NCBI RefSeq assembly: GCF_008016535.1
Contig: NZ_SAXY01000040.1
Coordinates: 1-64,000, forward strand
Reading direction: 5' to 3'
DNA from: Brachyspira pilosicoli
GTDB lineage: Bacteria > Spirochaetota > Brachyspiria > Brachyspirales > Brachyspiraceae
Length of the DNA stretch: 64,000 nucleotides
The notes under the pieces: model-generated
What the model was told of the DNA's origin: nothing
The model's input: the letters and a program-made list of their open reading frames with translations, nothing else
Database searches by the model: none
Shown: piece after piece, positions 16,648 to 25,857 of the stretch
How positions within the stretch are numbered: the stretch's first letter is position 1
Layout of the letters: each line of letters starts with the position of its first letter
Made by a program: the position numbers and the translations under genes

Positions 16648-19611
16648 ATGAATAAATTATTTTTGTTTCCAAACTCTAAAGCAAGAGATAATTATCTTAT
16701 AAAAGAAAATGGAAAATATTATAGCCTTGACATCACAAATTATAAAACAATATATGAATTCTATAAAAACAGTATAGATAATTTTTTAAAAAAATATTCT
16801 ATAGAAAATAATGTTTGTATGTTAGAAAAAGCTATTGCTATAGTAAATATGCATTCTGCTATAAATGAGTTCGCACAAAAAAATACAAAATCAATATTAT
16901 CTAAACAGGTTATTACTTATCAATTAGCTTCAAGTTTATATTCTTTTTTAGAAGAGATTAGTTTTGCTAAATTGATGTGTAATGAAAAGATAATTTTTGA
17001 TGATGAGCATTTAAAAGATATAAATAAAATCATAGAAATATATAAACTTAAAAATGCTTCAATTAATGCTATCGATGAGTTTGATGCATTTGAATATTTT
17101 ATTAATGCATTAAAAAATAAAAAGGTACAATATAATTATGATGAAATAAATATATATAACTTTGAAAGCCTACCTCATTTATATAGCATATTCTTAAATA
17201 CAATACGAACTTCATACAACATAAAAATAAACATATTTTTAGCAGAGGAATGCATAAAAAACTTTAAGAGTTATTTTAATGATTATAATATAAATACTTA
17301 TAATATATCAAATTTTGCAAAATCATTAATAAGTAAGAAAAATATAAAAAAAGATGATATAAAATTAATAACAGCATTTGGCACAAAACAAGAAGTTGAT
17401 ACTGTATTAGATGAAATAACAAAACTAATAGAATCAAATATTTCTTTAGAAGATATTAATATAATTTATTCTGATGCTGATAAATATCATGATATTCTAG
17501 TTGAAAGATTAAAAGAATGTAATATTGATTTTAATGAAAGAAGGGGGAATTTTATATGGAAAATGCCTCTTATACCTGTATTAATGTCTATATTTACTGT
17601 GCTTGAGAAAAAAGAGGAAATAAAAATTGATGTAGAGAACCTGATTAAAATATTATCATCTCCTTTTATAAGCAATAATGAAGAGATAAATAATTATAAC
17701 CTAAGAAATACATTGTATGCTAATGAAAAAATAGTAAGTATTATGCCATTAGATGATTTTGTAAAAAACGTAAAAGATAATAAGTTTATACTAAATTTTA
17801 TAGAATTATTAAAAAAACTAATATATGCCAACACTTATAAAACTATAGCAATAATATATATAGAAATATTAAAATTTTTAAAAGTAGATTTAATATTTGA
17901 TAATAAGTTAATTTATAAAGATGACAATATTATTAACATTCATCAAAATACATTAAGATTATTTATAGAACTAATACTAAAACTTGAAGCAACAGAAGAT
18001 GAAGATAAAATAGATTATTATGATTTTTATTCAGCATTAAGTACATTAATAGAAGACAGCTACATAAAAACAGATAAAAGCAAATATGACGCTATAACAT
18101 TAAGCAATCTATATGATGCAAGAGGAATAAAAGTAAAACATTTATTTATATTAGGTATGAATAATGATTTTTTAATGAGAAAGCCAAATACTTTTTTTAT
18201 GAGCAATAAACTCAGAGAAGAAATTAATAATAAATATAAAAAACATATATTTAATACTCAAAGTTTATTATCTGATATGTATTATAATTTATTTTTAAAT
18301 ATACTCTCTTCATTAGAAGATGATAGTAAGGTTTATTTTTCTTTTAGATTTAAAGATGATGAAGGAAATTTAGATATACCATTTTATTATTTGGAAGATA
18401 TAGCATCAGAAATTGGAATAAAAGATTTTAATGATATTAACTCTTTTATTTATAGAAAAAATTATATAACAGATAATATTCACACTTCAAAAGAAAATAT
18501 GATGAGCTTATTTTTTGAAAGGGAAAATTACAATTTAGAAGAAAAATATTTGAATAATAACAACAAACTTCCAATTAATATAAAAGAGATTACAAAAAGT
18601 GTTTATAATAAAATTAATAAAAATGAATATGATGATGCCAATAACAATGCAATAGAAATAATACAAAAAAAATTATTTAATAAAGATGGCATTAGTGTAA
18701 GTTACTTGCTTAATATAATGCAATGCCCTGCTAAAGTTTTATATAATGATGAATGTAAAATAGAAGCTGTATCATCTGCACTTGTTGATATAGATAAAAT
18801 ATTGAGAGGAAGTATTTATCATGATATATTTCATTATTTTTACAAAAATATAAAAAATAAATATGGTGATTTAAAACTAAAAACTTCAGAGTTTGATAAT
18901 TATAGCAATATAGCAAAAGAAGTTATAGAAGATACTTTAATAAAACATAAAGAAATTACTGATGAAAATGATAAAAAAATAATGACTTATGAAATAAATA
19001 ATATAATGAAGCATTTTATATCAAATGAAATAGAAAATATTGAAGAATATGGATTTATACCATTTGAATTTGAAAAGTCTTTTAGCGGTGTTAAAGTTTA
19101 TTCTTATAATGGACTTGATGTAAAAATTAAAGGCAGAATAGACAGAATAGATTTAAGTTATAGAAATGATAAAACAATAAATGGAATAAGAATTATAGAT
19201 TATAAAGGAAGCAGCTACAATATAAAAAAAATTGAAAAATCTGATAATTATGATGATATAATTAATAATTACTTACAGCCTTTACTATATTTAAAATATG
19301 CCATAGAAGAATATATAATTAAAGAAAATAAAAACATTGATGTATTTAATCAACTAGAAAAATGCGAATTAGGTTTTAGTATTTATAAAGAAGAAAATGT
19401 AGTAAATAGAAAAAATCACTATATAAAATTTGATGATAAAGAAACAATACTTACTATATTAGGATATAACGGAGAAAACATACTTTTTAATTATTTTGAT
19501 AAAGTATTAAAACATATTGCAGATGGAGAGTTAATTTTTATAGCGGGTGAAAATCAATGTAGAGATTGTATATATTATAATCTATGCAAAGAGCATTATG
19601 TTTATGAATAA
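16648..19611 (+). CDS. AddB/RexB-like PD-(D/E)XK nuclease with Fe-S cysteines
   Basis: A 987-residue protein with the layout of AddB-type subunits of double-strand-break exonucleases: a long degenerate helicase-like N-terminal part and a C-terminal RecB-type nuclease. Nuclease signs are KGRIDRID, then RIIDYKGSS (about residues 828-855), the PD-(D/E)XK core. A Cys in NIMQCPA and a C-terminal trio in QCRDCIYYNLC match the four-Cys iron-sulphur staple that locks this nuclease domain in AddB. I see no clear Walker A, so the helicase part is probably inactive. A motor partner (AddA) is not in the window. No ribosome-binding site precedes the ATG. Confidence 0.75.
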   Translation: MNKLFLFPNSKARDNYLIKENGKYYSLDITNYKTIYEFYKNSIDNFLKKYSIENNVCMLEKAIAIVNMHSAINEFAQKNTKSILSKQVITYQLASSLYSFLEEISFAKLMCNEKIIFDDEHLKDINKIIEIYKLKNASINAIDEFDAFEYFINALKNKKVQYNYDEINIYNFESLPHLYSIFLNTIRTSYNIKINIFLAEECIKNFKSYFNDYNINTYNISNFAKSLISKKNIKKDDIKLITAFGTKQEVDTVLDEITKLIESNISLEDINIIYSDADKYHDILVERLKECNIDFNERRGNFIWKMPLIPVLMSIFTVLEKKEEIKIDVENLIKILSSPFISNNEEINNYNLRNTLYANEKIVSIMPLDDFVKNVKDNKFILNFIELLKKLIYANTYKTIAIIYIEILKFLKVDLIFDNKLIYKDDNIINIHQNTLRLFIELILKLEATEDEDKIDYYDFYSALSTLIEDSYIKTDKSKYDAITLSNLYDARGIKVKHLFILGMNNDFLMRKPNTFFMSNKLREEINNKYKKHIFNTQSLLSDMYYNLFLNILSSLEDDSKVYFSFRFKDDEGNLDIPFYYLEDIASEIGIKDFNDINSFIYRKNYITDNIHTSKENMMSLFFERENYNLEEKYLNNNNKLPINIKEITKSVYNKINKNEYDDANNNAIEIIQKKLFNKDGISVSYLLNIMQCPAKVLYNDECKIEAVSSALVDIDKILRGSIYHDIFHYFYKNIKNKYGDLKLKTSEFDNYSNIAKEVIEDTLIKHKEITDENDKKIMTYEINNIMKHFISNEIENIEEYGFIPFEFEKSFSGVKVYSYNGLDVKIKGRIDRIDLSYRNDKTINGIRIIDYKGSSYNIKKIEKSDNYDDIINNYLQPLLYLKYAIEEYIIKENKNIDVFNQLEKCELGFSIYKEENVVNRKNHYIKFDDKETILTILGYNGENILFNYFDKVLKHIADGELIFIAGENQCRDCIYYNLCKEHYVYE

Positions 19612-20016
19612 TAATATATACCTAAACAACTATATTTTATCAAAAATAAGTTTTTTCTTCAACTTTTTCCCGCCTTCGCTCTGCGGACTTCGTCAAAGTT
19701 GCAAAAAGTGCATATATCATAATCAATATTTTATAAATATGTATAAAATATATCATAAAACCTAAATTTTAGCTACACGCTGTGGACTTCGTCAAATGCA
19801 GTCTTTTTGGTTCTTTTGGTCATACCACAAGGGCACTTCCTAAGGTCGCCCTGAAGGACTTCCTAAGGTCGCCCTGAAGGACTTCCTAAGGTCGCAAGAA
19901 GAACTGGGGGCGTGTACCCTAAGGGCACGCTTCGCAGGGGGAAAAGCCACAACAAATAAAAACTTAAAAACTATATTTTGACAAACTTAAAAATTCTCAG
20001 TATATATTTTTTTATT
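19612..20016. repeat. G+C-rich intergenic repeat region (R2-type, degenerate)
   Basis: Between the AddB-like gene and the convergent methyltransferase gene lie two patches with a shared CTGCGGACTTCGTCAAA / CTGTGGACTTCGTCAAA phrase (about 19680 and 19785). A longer block follows (19795-19945, AATGCAGTCTTTTTGG to GGGGGAAAAGCC) that resembles the repeats at 36.7 and 55.7 kb. Reading frames through it are short and not gene-like. Confidence 0.7.
19835..19895. repeat. Tandem repeat, 23-bp unit x 2.7
   Basis: Units at 19835-19857 and 19858-19880 are identical (ACTTCCTAAGGTCGCC then CTGAAGG). A partial third unit covers 19881-19895. It sits inside the G+C-rich intergenic repeat. Confidence 0.95.
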
Positions 20017-20913
20017 TTATATTTTTGCTATTAATCTAATGTTCTCTCCATAAGACCATTTATTAGCCTTACCTTTATAATCAATAAAAGTTGAATTTGG
20101 TATAATTAATGTTTTTAGAGCAAACAAAGAAAAGTTAAAATAATTACTAAAATTAGGTAAAGAGCCTTCTAATAGGCTTATTCTTAAATTTTTATTGTCT
20201 ATACTAATGTTATAATTATTATATTCACTTCTTACTATTTTTAAATTGACACTTTCTACAAATTTAAGCAAATTATCCATATTAAAATTAACAATATGCT
20301 CTGTATTAAGATACCTCATAAGCATATTGTAAGAGCATTCATTAGGCATAGGAGAATTAGGTACTTCTATATATATAAATCCATTTTCTTTGAGCATACT
20401 TTTTATTTTTATTAATATCTCTTTAGGCTCTCTAAAATGCTCTATTACATGTGAAAGTATTATAATGTCATATTTAGATTTACTCTCCAAAAAGTTTTCT
20501 TTCAAATCAATATCATATTTTTTTTTGGCATAAACTCTAGCATCATCATTAAGCTCATACCCAAAAACATTATTATTATTTTTCTTAAATAAACTTAATA
20601 ATAATCCGTCAAAAGCACCAATCTCGCATATATCTTTGTTTTTCAAATCTATAGTTTGTTTAATAAAATTAAATTGAGATAAACTTCTAGCATAACGCAT
20701 CTTGCTTTTAGCTATTTCAAATAATTTATTTTTTATATTATTATGATATTCATTTTTGTATAATGAGTTAATCTCTTCATCGGTTGGAGAATCTATAAAG
20801 TATAAAGAACATTCATCACATTGATAAACATCTTTATACTCTCTCCAAATATTTTTAATTTCTCCAATTTTTTTATAATGATTGGAAGAACAAACTTTGC
20901 AGCTGTTTGCCAT
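20017..20913 (-). CDS. Class I SAM-dependent methyltransferase with N-terminal zinc ribbon
   Basis: A 298-residue cytoplasmic protein. The N-terminus has a C-x2-C (Cys5, Cys8) and C-x2-C (Cys32, Cys35) zinc ribbon. The Rossmann core follows, with motif I ICEIGAFDG and the later IIILSHVIEHFREPKEIL, matching the Methyltransf_23 group. Such two-part proteins often modify sugars or other small molecules; the substrate is unknown. It starts five bases after the nusA stop and is therefore probably the third gene of the rimP-nusA operon. Confidence 0.82.
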   Translation of the reverse strand: MANSCKVCSSNHYKKIGEIKNIWREYKDVYQCDECSLYFIDSPTDEEINSLYKNEYHNNIKNKLFEIAKSKMRYARSLSQFNFIKQTIDLKNKDICEIGAFDGLLLSLFKKNNNNVFGYELNDDARVYAKKKYDIDLKENFLESKSKYDIIILSHVIEHFREPKEILIKIKSMLKENGFIYIEVPNSPMPNECSYNMLMRYLNTEHIVNFNMDNLLKFVESVNLKIVRSEYNNYNISIDNKNLRISLLEGSLPNFSNYFNFSLFALKTLIIPNSTFIDYKGKANKWSYGENIRLIAKI

Positions 20914-20918
20914 ATAAA

Positions 20919-22406
20919 TTATTCAAAAGAAAGCTCAATGCCGCATTTAGGACACTTAGTCATATCTTCAGTAATACTAGAACCGCAATTAGGACATTCA
21001 TAAACTTCTATCTCTTCAACAACCTCTTCTGCAATTCCTTCATAGTTCTCATCAGTCTCTTCTACAACACTTACAACTTCTTTAAGAATATTTATTATAT
21101 TATTAACAGTTTCTTCATCAAGATTAGTTTTTTCTATAATAGTATTAGCATCCATTCCATAAAGCTCTTCTATAGAATTAATGCCGCCGTCAATAAGTGT
21201 TTTTATTATATCTTTATCTATATCAGTTAATGAATATAAATTACTTACTGCTGCCTCTTGAGTATCTTCTGTATTAGCTATAGCCTCTTCATTTTCAACA
21301 TTCTCTTCAACATTTTCAGCAAATATTTGATTTAAAGGAACTATGTCTTTTAATAATTCAGGATTTTCTTTAATATCAGTTTCTGTTTTAAGGTCAAAAG
21401 TATAACCAGTAAGCTGAGAAGCCAATCTTACATTATATCCGCTTCTTCCCAAAGCAAGAGATAATTGATCATCAGGTATAATAATCATAGCCTCTTTTTT
21501 ATCAGGGTCTGTAATAATTATTCTAGTAGGTTTAGCAGGTGCAATAGCCTCTGCAATATACTCTCTAATATCTTTAGACCATTTTAGAACATCAATCTTT
21601 TCACCTTCAATCTCTTTTATAATAGCCTGTATTCTTATACCCTTCTGTCCAATACAAGCTCCTATTGGATCAACTTCAGGCTTGTTTGATACTACTGCTA
21701 TTTTTATTTTTAATCCCGGCTGTCTTACAACATTCTTTATCTCTATAGTTCCATCAGCAATCTCTGGAATCTCTAATTCAAATAATTTCTTAATAAAATC
21801 AGCTTTAGTTCTAGTTAAATATATAGTAGGATGTCCTGATCTATCATTTTCTACTTTATATATATATGCCCTTATTCTATCTCCTGCAGAATAATGCTCT
21901 CTTGGAGATAAATCTTTTTTTAGTAAAACACCTTCAGTCTTACCTAAATTCACATATATATTGCCTCTGTTTTCTCTTTGGAAATATCCATTTACTAATT
22001 GATTTTCTCTTCTTTTGAATTCATTATATATAATATTTTTTTCAAGCTCAGAAATCTTTTGAAAAAAAGTAGTTTTAGCAGCAGTGCTCTCTATTCTTCC
22101 AAAATCTCCAACATGATCAACCAATATTAAAACCTCATCACCCAAGTTAATATCGCTGTCAAGTTTCTTAGCCTCTTCTAAAGATATCTCTTTTCTGTCA
22201 TCTTTTACCTCTTCAACAACATTAACTCCTCTATATACTGTAGGATTATTATTATTATCAAAATTAATGTGAAAGTTTACATTATCTCCATATTTCTTTT
22301 TTAAAGCCAAAATCATAACAGATTCTACAACCTCTTTAAGCAAATCAATACTTATATCTTTTTCTTCAGATAGAATTTGCAAATAAGTACCAACATTTTC
22401 AAACAT
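20919..22406 (-). CDS. nusA: Transcription termination/antitermination factor NusA, with C-terminal zinc ribbon
   Basis: A 495-residue RNA-polymerase-associated factor: N-terminal domain, S1 domain (about 130-195), KH1 and KH2 (PIGACIGQKG and LALGRSGYNVRLASQLTGY), then a helix-hairpin-helix-like segment (about 415-450). In place of further acidic repeats it ends with a four-Cys zinc ribbon (CPNCGSS to CPKCG), which is unusual for NusA. I start at ATG 22406 (MFENVGTY), with GGAG eight bases upstream; the longer frame has no support. It lies 26 bases after rimP. Confidence 0.93.
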   Translation of the reverse strand: MFENVGTYLQILSEEKDISIDLLKEVVESVMILALKKKYGDNVNFHINFDNNNNPTVYRGVNVVEEVKDDRKEISLEEAKKLDSDINLGDEVLILVDHVGDFGRIESTAAKTTFFQKISELEKNIIYNEFKRRENQLVNGYFQRENRGNIYVNLGKTEGVLLKKDLSPREHYSAGDRIRAYIYKVENDRSGHPTIYLTRTKADFIKKLFELEIPEIADGTIEIKNVVRQPGLKIKIAVVSNKPEVDPIGACIGQKGIRIQAIIKEIEGEKIDVLKWSKDIREYIAEAIAPAKPTRIIITDPDKKEAMIIIPDDQLSLALGRSGYNVRLASQLTGYTFDLKTETDIKENPELLKDIVPLNQIFAENVEENVENEEAIANTEDTQEAAVSNLYSLTDIDKDIIKTLIDGGINSIEELYGMDANTIIEKTNLDEETVNNIINILKEVVSVVEETDENYEGIAEEVVEEIEVYECPNCGSSITEDMTKCPKCGIELSFE

Positions 22407-22432
22407 AATTAATTCTCCATTTTTGTTTTTTA

Positions 22433-22978
22433 CTAGCAATTTAATCTAGTTTTTATAATATTAGATTTTAATATCTTTATATCAACATTATCATCATTCT
22501 TTATAATAATATAATCATCTTTAGCTTCTTTTAATATAGCCGTAGTAGTAATATAATTGTCATCATCTATCTTGTATTTAATCTTTATAGGCATATCCTC
22601 AAAAAGCTCATAATTATCATCAAATTTCCATCTAAACCCAGCAGAAGATACAGTAATAGTATAATCACCCTCATCATAACCATTATTTTTTATTACTTCT
22701 TGAATTACTCTTGTTGCTTCAATACAATGATTATGTGAAACACTCTCTTTTTTCTTAAATATAACAGCATAAACTTTTTTATTATCTTTAACCGCAAGCA
22801 CTTTCAAATCTAATAAATAAATATTATGCTTTTCTATTAATTTTTTAGCATTCTCAAAAAGCAGCTCTTGGTCTATTACTTTAACTTCATCTTTTTTAAT
22901 GGGCTTAACTTTTTTCTTTTTAGCATCTCTGCCGTATTCTTTTTGCCTCTGCGGTCTTCTATTGTTTTTTTCGCTCAT
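22433..22978 (-). CDS. rimP: Ribosome maturation factor RimP
   Basis: A 181-residue protein. A basic N-terminal extension (about 1-35, KKKKVKPIKKD) precedes the RimP core: alpha-beta domain with VSHNHCIEATRVI and the TVSSAGFRW motif (family TVSSPGxxR), then a C-terminal SH3-like domain. RimP binds the 30S subunit during assembly. The RimP-NusA gene order is conserved in many bacteria. I choose ATG 22978 (MSEKNN); the frame continues upstream to a TTG, but no ribosome-binding site supports either start. The start lies 17 bases after the T run of an intrinsic terminator. Confidence 0.85.
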   Translation of the reverse strand: MSEKNNRRPQRQKEYGRDAKKKKVKPIKKDEVKVIDQELLFENAKKLIEKHNIYLLDLKVLAVKDNKKVYAVIFKKKESVSHNHCIEATRVIQEVIKNNGYDEGDYTITVSSAGFRWKFDDNYELFEDMPIKIKYKIDDDNYITTTAILKEAKDDYIIIKNDDNVDIKILKSNIIKTRLNC

Positions 22979-22994
22979 AATACTAAATGTTAAC

Positions 22995-23042
22995 AAAAAA
23001 AGAGAGTCAGTTTTTCCCTTGTGGGAGATAAAACCAACACTC
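22995..23042 (-). terminator. Intrinsic terminator in the rimP-nusA leader (candidate attenuator)
   Basis: Minus-strand arms 23042-23030 (GAGTGTTGGTTTT) and 23014-23002 (AAAACTGACTCTC) pair at 12 of 13 positions, two of them G-T. An inner CCC/GGG pair closes a four-base loop, and seven T residues (23001-22995) follow. It lies downstream of a near-consensus promoter and ends 17 bases before the rimP ATG. It may also end trxB transcription. Confidence 0.75.
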
Positions 23043-23073
23043 TTTTATTAAAGTCCTATTGATTATAAAATTA

Positions 23074-23101
23074 ATTCTATATCAATAAATATTTTTGTCA
23101 A
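23074..23101 (-). promoter_or_regulatory. Promoter of the rimP-nusA operon
   Basis: TTGACA (23101-23096), a 16-base spacer and TAGAAT (23079-23074), 11 of 12 consensus positions, in the gap after trxB. The predicted start near 23067 gives a leader of about 90 bases that contains the terminator hairpin. Confidence 0.7.
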
Positions 23102-23114
23102 GCATTTTTAAAAA

Positions 23115-24053
23115 TTAAAGATGAGATAAATACTCAGTAACTCTCACAGCTGCCACTGCACCCTCGCCCACAGCATTAGCAACCTGTCTTACAGGCTTAA
23201 ATACAGAATCTCCGCAAGCAAAAACTCCGTCTATATTAGCAGCCATAGTAGCCATATCAACTATAATATGTCCGCTTTCTTTCATAGCAAGACCAGTATC
23301 TTTTAATATGCCAGTAGCAGGCTCTTGTCCCACAAATACAAATACGCCGTCTACAGCTTGTTCATGTATAGAATTATCTAATACATTTTTTATTTTTATA
23401 TTAGTAACTTTTCCGTCTCCGCAAATCTCATCTATCACACTGTCTAAAACATATTCTACTTTGCCAGTATTAGTTAAATGTTCTATATTGATAGCATCAG
23501 CTCTAAACTCTTTTCTTCTATGAACTAAATATATTTTCTTAACGAATCTAGTAAGGAAATAAGCCTCATCAAAAGCACTGTTTCCTCCTCCAACTACAGC
23601 AACAGTTTTGTTTCTGTAAAAAGCTCCATCACAAGTAGCACAATATGAAACACCCCTTCCAGCAAACTCTTCTTCACCCTTAGTGCCTAATTTCTTGGAA
23701 AATCCACCCATAGCAAGTATTATCGTTTTGGTCTGATAAGTTTTTCCGTCTGCAGTATGTATTGTTTTTATTTTATCTTTAATATTTTCTATTTTTGTTA
23801 CATCATCATAAACTATAGGGTTCTTAGAAAATTTTTCAGCATGCCTTTGCATTCTGTCAACAAGTTCAAAAGAAGTCATCTCCTCTGGAAAACCTAAATA
23901 ATTTTCAACAGTATCAGTACTCATCATCTGTCCGCCAATACCTTTTTTCTCTATAAGCAAAGAATTAGTTAAAGCTCTTCCCAAATAAAGCAAAGCAGAA
24001 AGACCAGCAGGACCGCCTCCTATAACAATAGAATCATATATATTATTTGACAT
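23115..24053 (-). CDS. trxB: Thioredoxin reductase
   Basis: A 312-residue flavoprotein that passes electrons from NADPH to thioredoxin. FAD-binding GGGPAGLSA is at 12-20, the redox-active pair is CATC (Cys138, Cys141), and the NADPH-binding motif is GGGNSAFDEA. Length is normal for the low-molecular-weight bacterial enzyme. A GGGAG ribosome-binding site lies nine bases before the ATG. The partner trxA is in this window at 40.8 kb. Confidence 0.95.
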   Translation of the reverse strand: MSNNIYDSIVIGGGPAGLSALLYLGRALTNSLLIEKKGIGGQMMSTDTVENYLGFPEEMTSFELVDRMQRHAEKFSKNPIVYDDVTKIENIKDKIKTIHTADGKTYQTKTIILAMGGFSKKLGTKGEEEFAGRGVSYCATCDGAFYRNKTVAVVGGGNSAFDEAYFLTRFVKKIYLVHRRKEFRADAINIEHLTNTGKVEYVLDSVIDEICGDGKVTNIKIKNVLDNSIHEQAVDGVFVFVGQEPATGILKDTGLAMKESGHIIVDMATMAANIDGVFACGDSVFKPVRQVANAVGEGAVAAVRVTEYLSHL

Positions 24054-24083
24054 AATAGAACTCCCTTTTTATTAGTAATCATT

Positions 24084-24112
24084 ATTATATTGTATTTTTT
24101 TAAATTAGTCAA
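24084..24112 (-). promoter_or_regulatory. Promoter of trxB
   Basis: TTGACT (24112-24107), a 17-base spacer and a perfect TATAAT (24089-24084), about 30 bases before the trxB start. Confidence 0.7.
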
Positions 24113-24128
24113 ACATTTTGTTATAGTA

Positions 24129-25592
24129 TTATAACTTTTTGAAATGCTTGTTAATATAGGCTATGATTTCGCTAGCATTTGCTATTTCCCGAGATGAATT
24201 GCCAACTCTAATAAAGAATTTTTCCTCTTTAAGACCTTGTTTATTGGTAATCTTACTATATACAGGTTCTCTGCTTTTACTTATATAAACAATACATATG
24301 TCTTTTCCTTCTTCTTCAACAAAGTCTATTCTAATATTTTCAGCAGAAAAAGCATTGCCGTAATAGGTTTCAACTAAAGTTCTAAGATGAAGCTCAAAGA
24401 AATCTTTATTAGGCTGTTTTAAAGTGGAATAATCATGGTCAAGACCTATAATTTCTCCGTCATTAGTAATTCCTATAAAAAGTCTTCCTCCTTCTGTGTT
24501 AGCAAATGCCGCAATGGACTTCATTATCACTTCTTCTAAAGATTTATTTATCTTTTCTGTATTGCTGTCATATCTTAAAGTTGACTTAAACTCTATATTT
24601 GTACTTTCGCCCTCTTTTATAATGTTTTTAATATTCATATGATTGTTTCTCAAATCTTCTATTATCCTTACATAATGAGCAGAAAACATTACTATTAATC
24701 CTATTGTAAGAAGTATAAATATAACAAAGAAAAGTATAATAGGTACTTGTATTTTATTTATCAAAGATTTTTCTGGAATTATAATTCCTATTTCAACTTT
24801 ATTTTCTGATACACTAAAATTACCCTTATAACCCCAATAATGCTTATTATTATAAACTACTTTGGCTATATCTTCATTTTCATTTTTTTGAAATTCATAA
24901 TTAAGCATATCCGCTATTTCAACAAAATCCATAGTGTTTTCATTGGTATTAGACAAAGATATAGGGAAAATTATTCTGCTGTTTCCTGTAACTAAATAAG
25001 CATATATATTATTCATATTTTTTATGTCTAAATTATCAAACTTTACATTAAACTCTGAAATATATTCAAAAGCAACATTCTCACTTGCAATATAAATTAA
25101 ATGTATATAAGGCTTGCCGTCTTTTACATAAAAAGAGTCTATACTAAGCTGCTCCATTGGTATTGCAGAATATTTTTGCATATTATTCGCGGCAATAGTA
25201 CCCTGAACCTTATAACCATTACCTGATTTAGTAATAGACATATAACTGTCTCCAAACTGCATAGCTGCTTTTTCTATAAAAGTATGCTTTGGAAAAAAAT
25301 TAGTTATTAAAACCTTATAAACATCCGGAGCTTGATTGATTATATCAAATATAGGCGTCATTTGCATAGAAAAATAGTAGGTGGGGTAATATATTTTTGA
25401 ATATTCCTCTACTACGCTGTTTTTTACATCTTGAAAAAGAGACTTAAAAAGAAACTTTACAGGCACTGGGCTTCGCATTTGAAAATATACAAACCCTGAT
25501 ACAGATATAAACAGAAATACTAACAGCACATCCTTAAGTATCTTATTACGCAGCTCAGATTTTGAGATAAATCTCCCAGATATTATTTTCAT
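24129..25592 (-). CDS. Membrane-anchored protein with AlbA_2 (Schlafen-type) cytoplasmic domain
   Basis: A 487-residue protein of sensor-like design. One membrane segment near the N-terminus (about 23-41), an external region of about 240 residues without a recognised fold, a second membrane segment (about 283-308), and a cytoplasmic AlbA_2/Schlafen AlbA-like domain. The last has ESTNIEFKSTL, IAAFANTEGGRLFIGITNDGEI and a late EEKFFIRVGNSSREI strand. AlbA_2 domains bind nucleic acid or nucleotides in several regulators and defence proteins. Tethering one below an exported domain suggests signal reception, but the ligand and output are unknown. Confidence 0.75.
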   Translation of the reverse strand: MKIISGRFISKSELRNKILKDVLLVFLFISVSGFVYFQMRSPVPVKFLFKSLFQDVKNSVVEEYSKIYYPTYYFSMQMTPIFDIINQAPDVYKVLITNFFPKHTFIEKAAMQFGDSYMSITKSGNGYKVQGTIAANNMQKYSAIPMEQLSIDSFYVKDGKPYIHLIYIASENVAFEYISEFNVKFDNLDIKNMNNIYAYLVTGNSRIIFPISLSNTNENTMDFVEIADMLNYEFQKNENEDIAKVVYNNKHYWGYKGNFSVSENKVEIGIIIPEKSLINKIQVPIILFFVIFILLTIGLIVMFSAHYVRIIEDLRNNHMNIKNIIKEGESTNIEFKSTLRYDSNTEKINKSLEEVIMKSIAAFANTEGGRLFIGITNDGEIIGLDHDYSTLKQPNKDFFELHLRTLVETYYGNAFSAENIRIDFVEEEGKDICIVYISKSREPVYSKITNKQGLKEEKFFIRVGNSSREIANASEIIAYINKHFKKL

Positions 25593-25775
25593 GCCATATC
25601 CATAGTACCTATTTTTCTTATTATTACACTATAATAACATAATATAATTATAATATCAACATATAAAATATCAACATATAAAAAAATAATAAAAAGTCAA
25701 TACATAAATATTGGTAATTATATACTAAATACACCCAATTTGTTAATCTAATGAATATAAATTACACCATATCAT

Positions 25776-25799
25776 AACAAGGGGCTTAAGCCCCTTGTT
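25776..25799. terminator. Palindromic terminator after the 25.9 kb lipoprotein gene
   Basis: A perfect 24-base palindrome centred on GGGGCTTAAGCCCC, flanked by AACAA and TTGTT, with three T residues following on the plus strand. It lies between the stop of the lipoprotein gene and the start of the AlbA_2 gene. Both genes are on the minus strand, so it would end the lipoprotein transcript. Confidence 0.65.
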
Positions 25800-25857
25800 T
25801 AATATTTAGTAAATGGGTTTATTTTATATATAGATACCTAAATATTATAATATTTTT

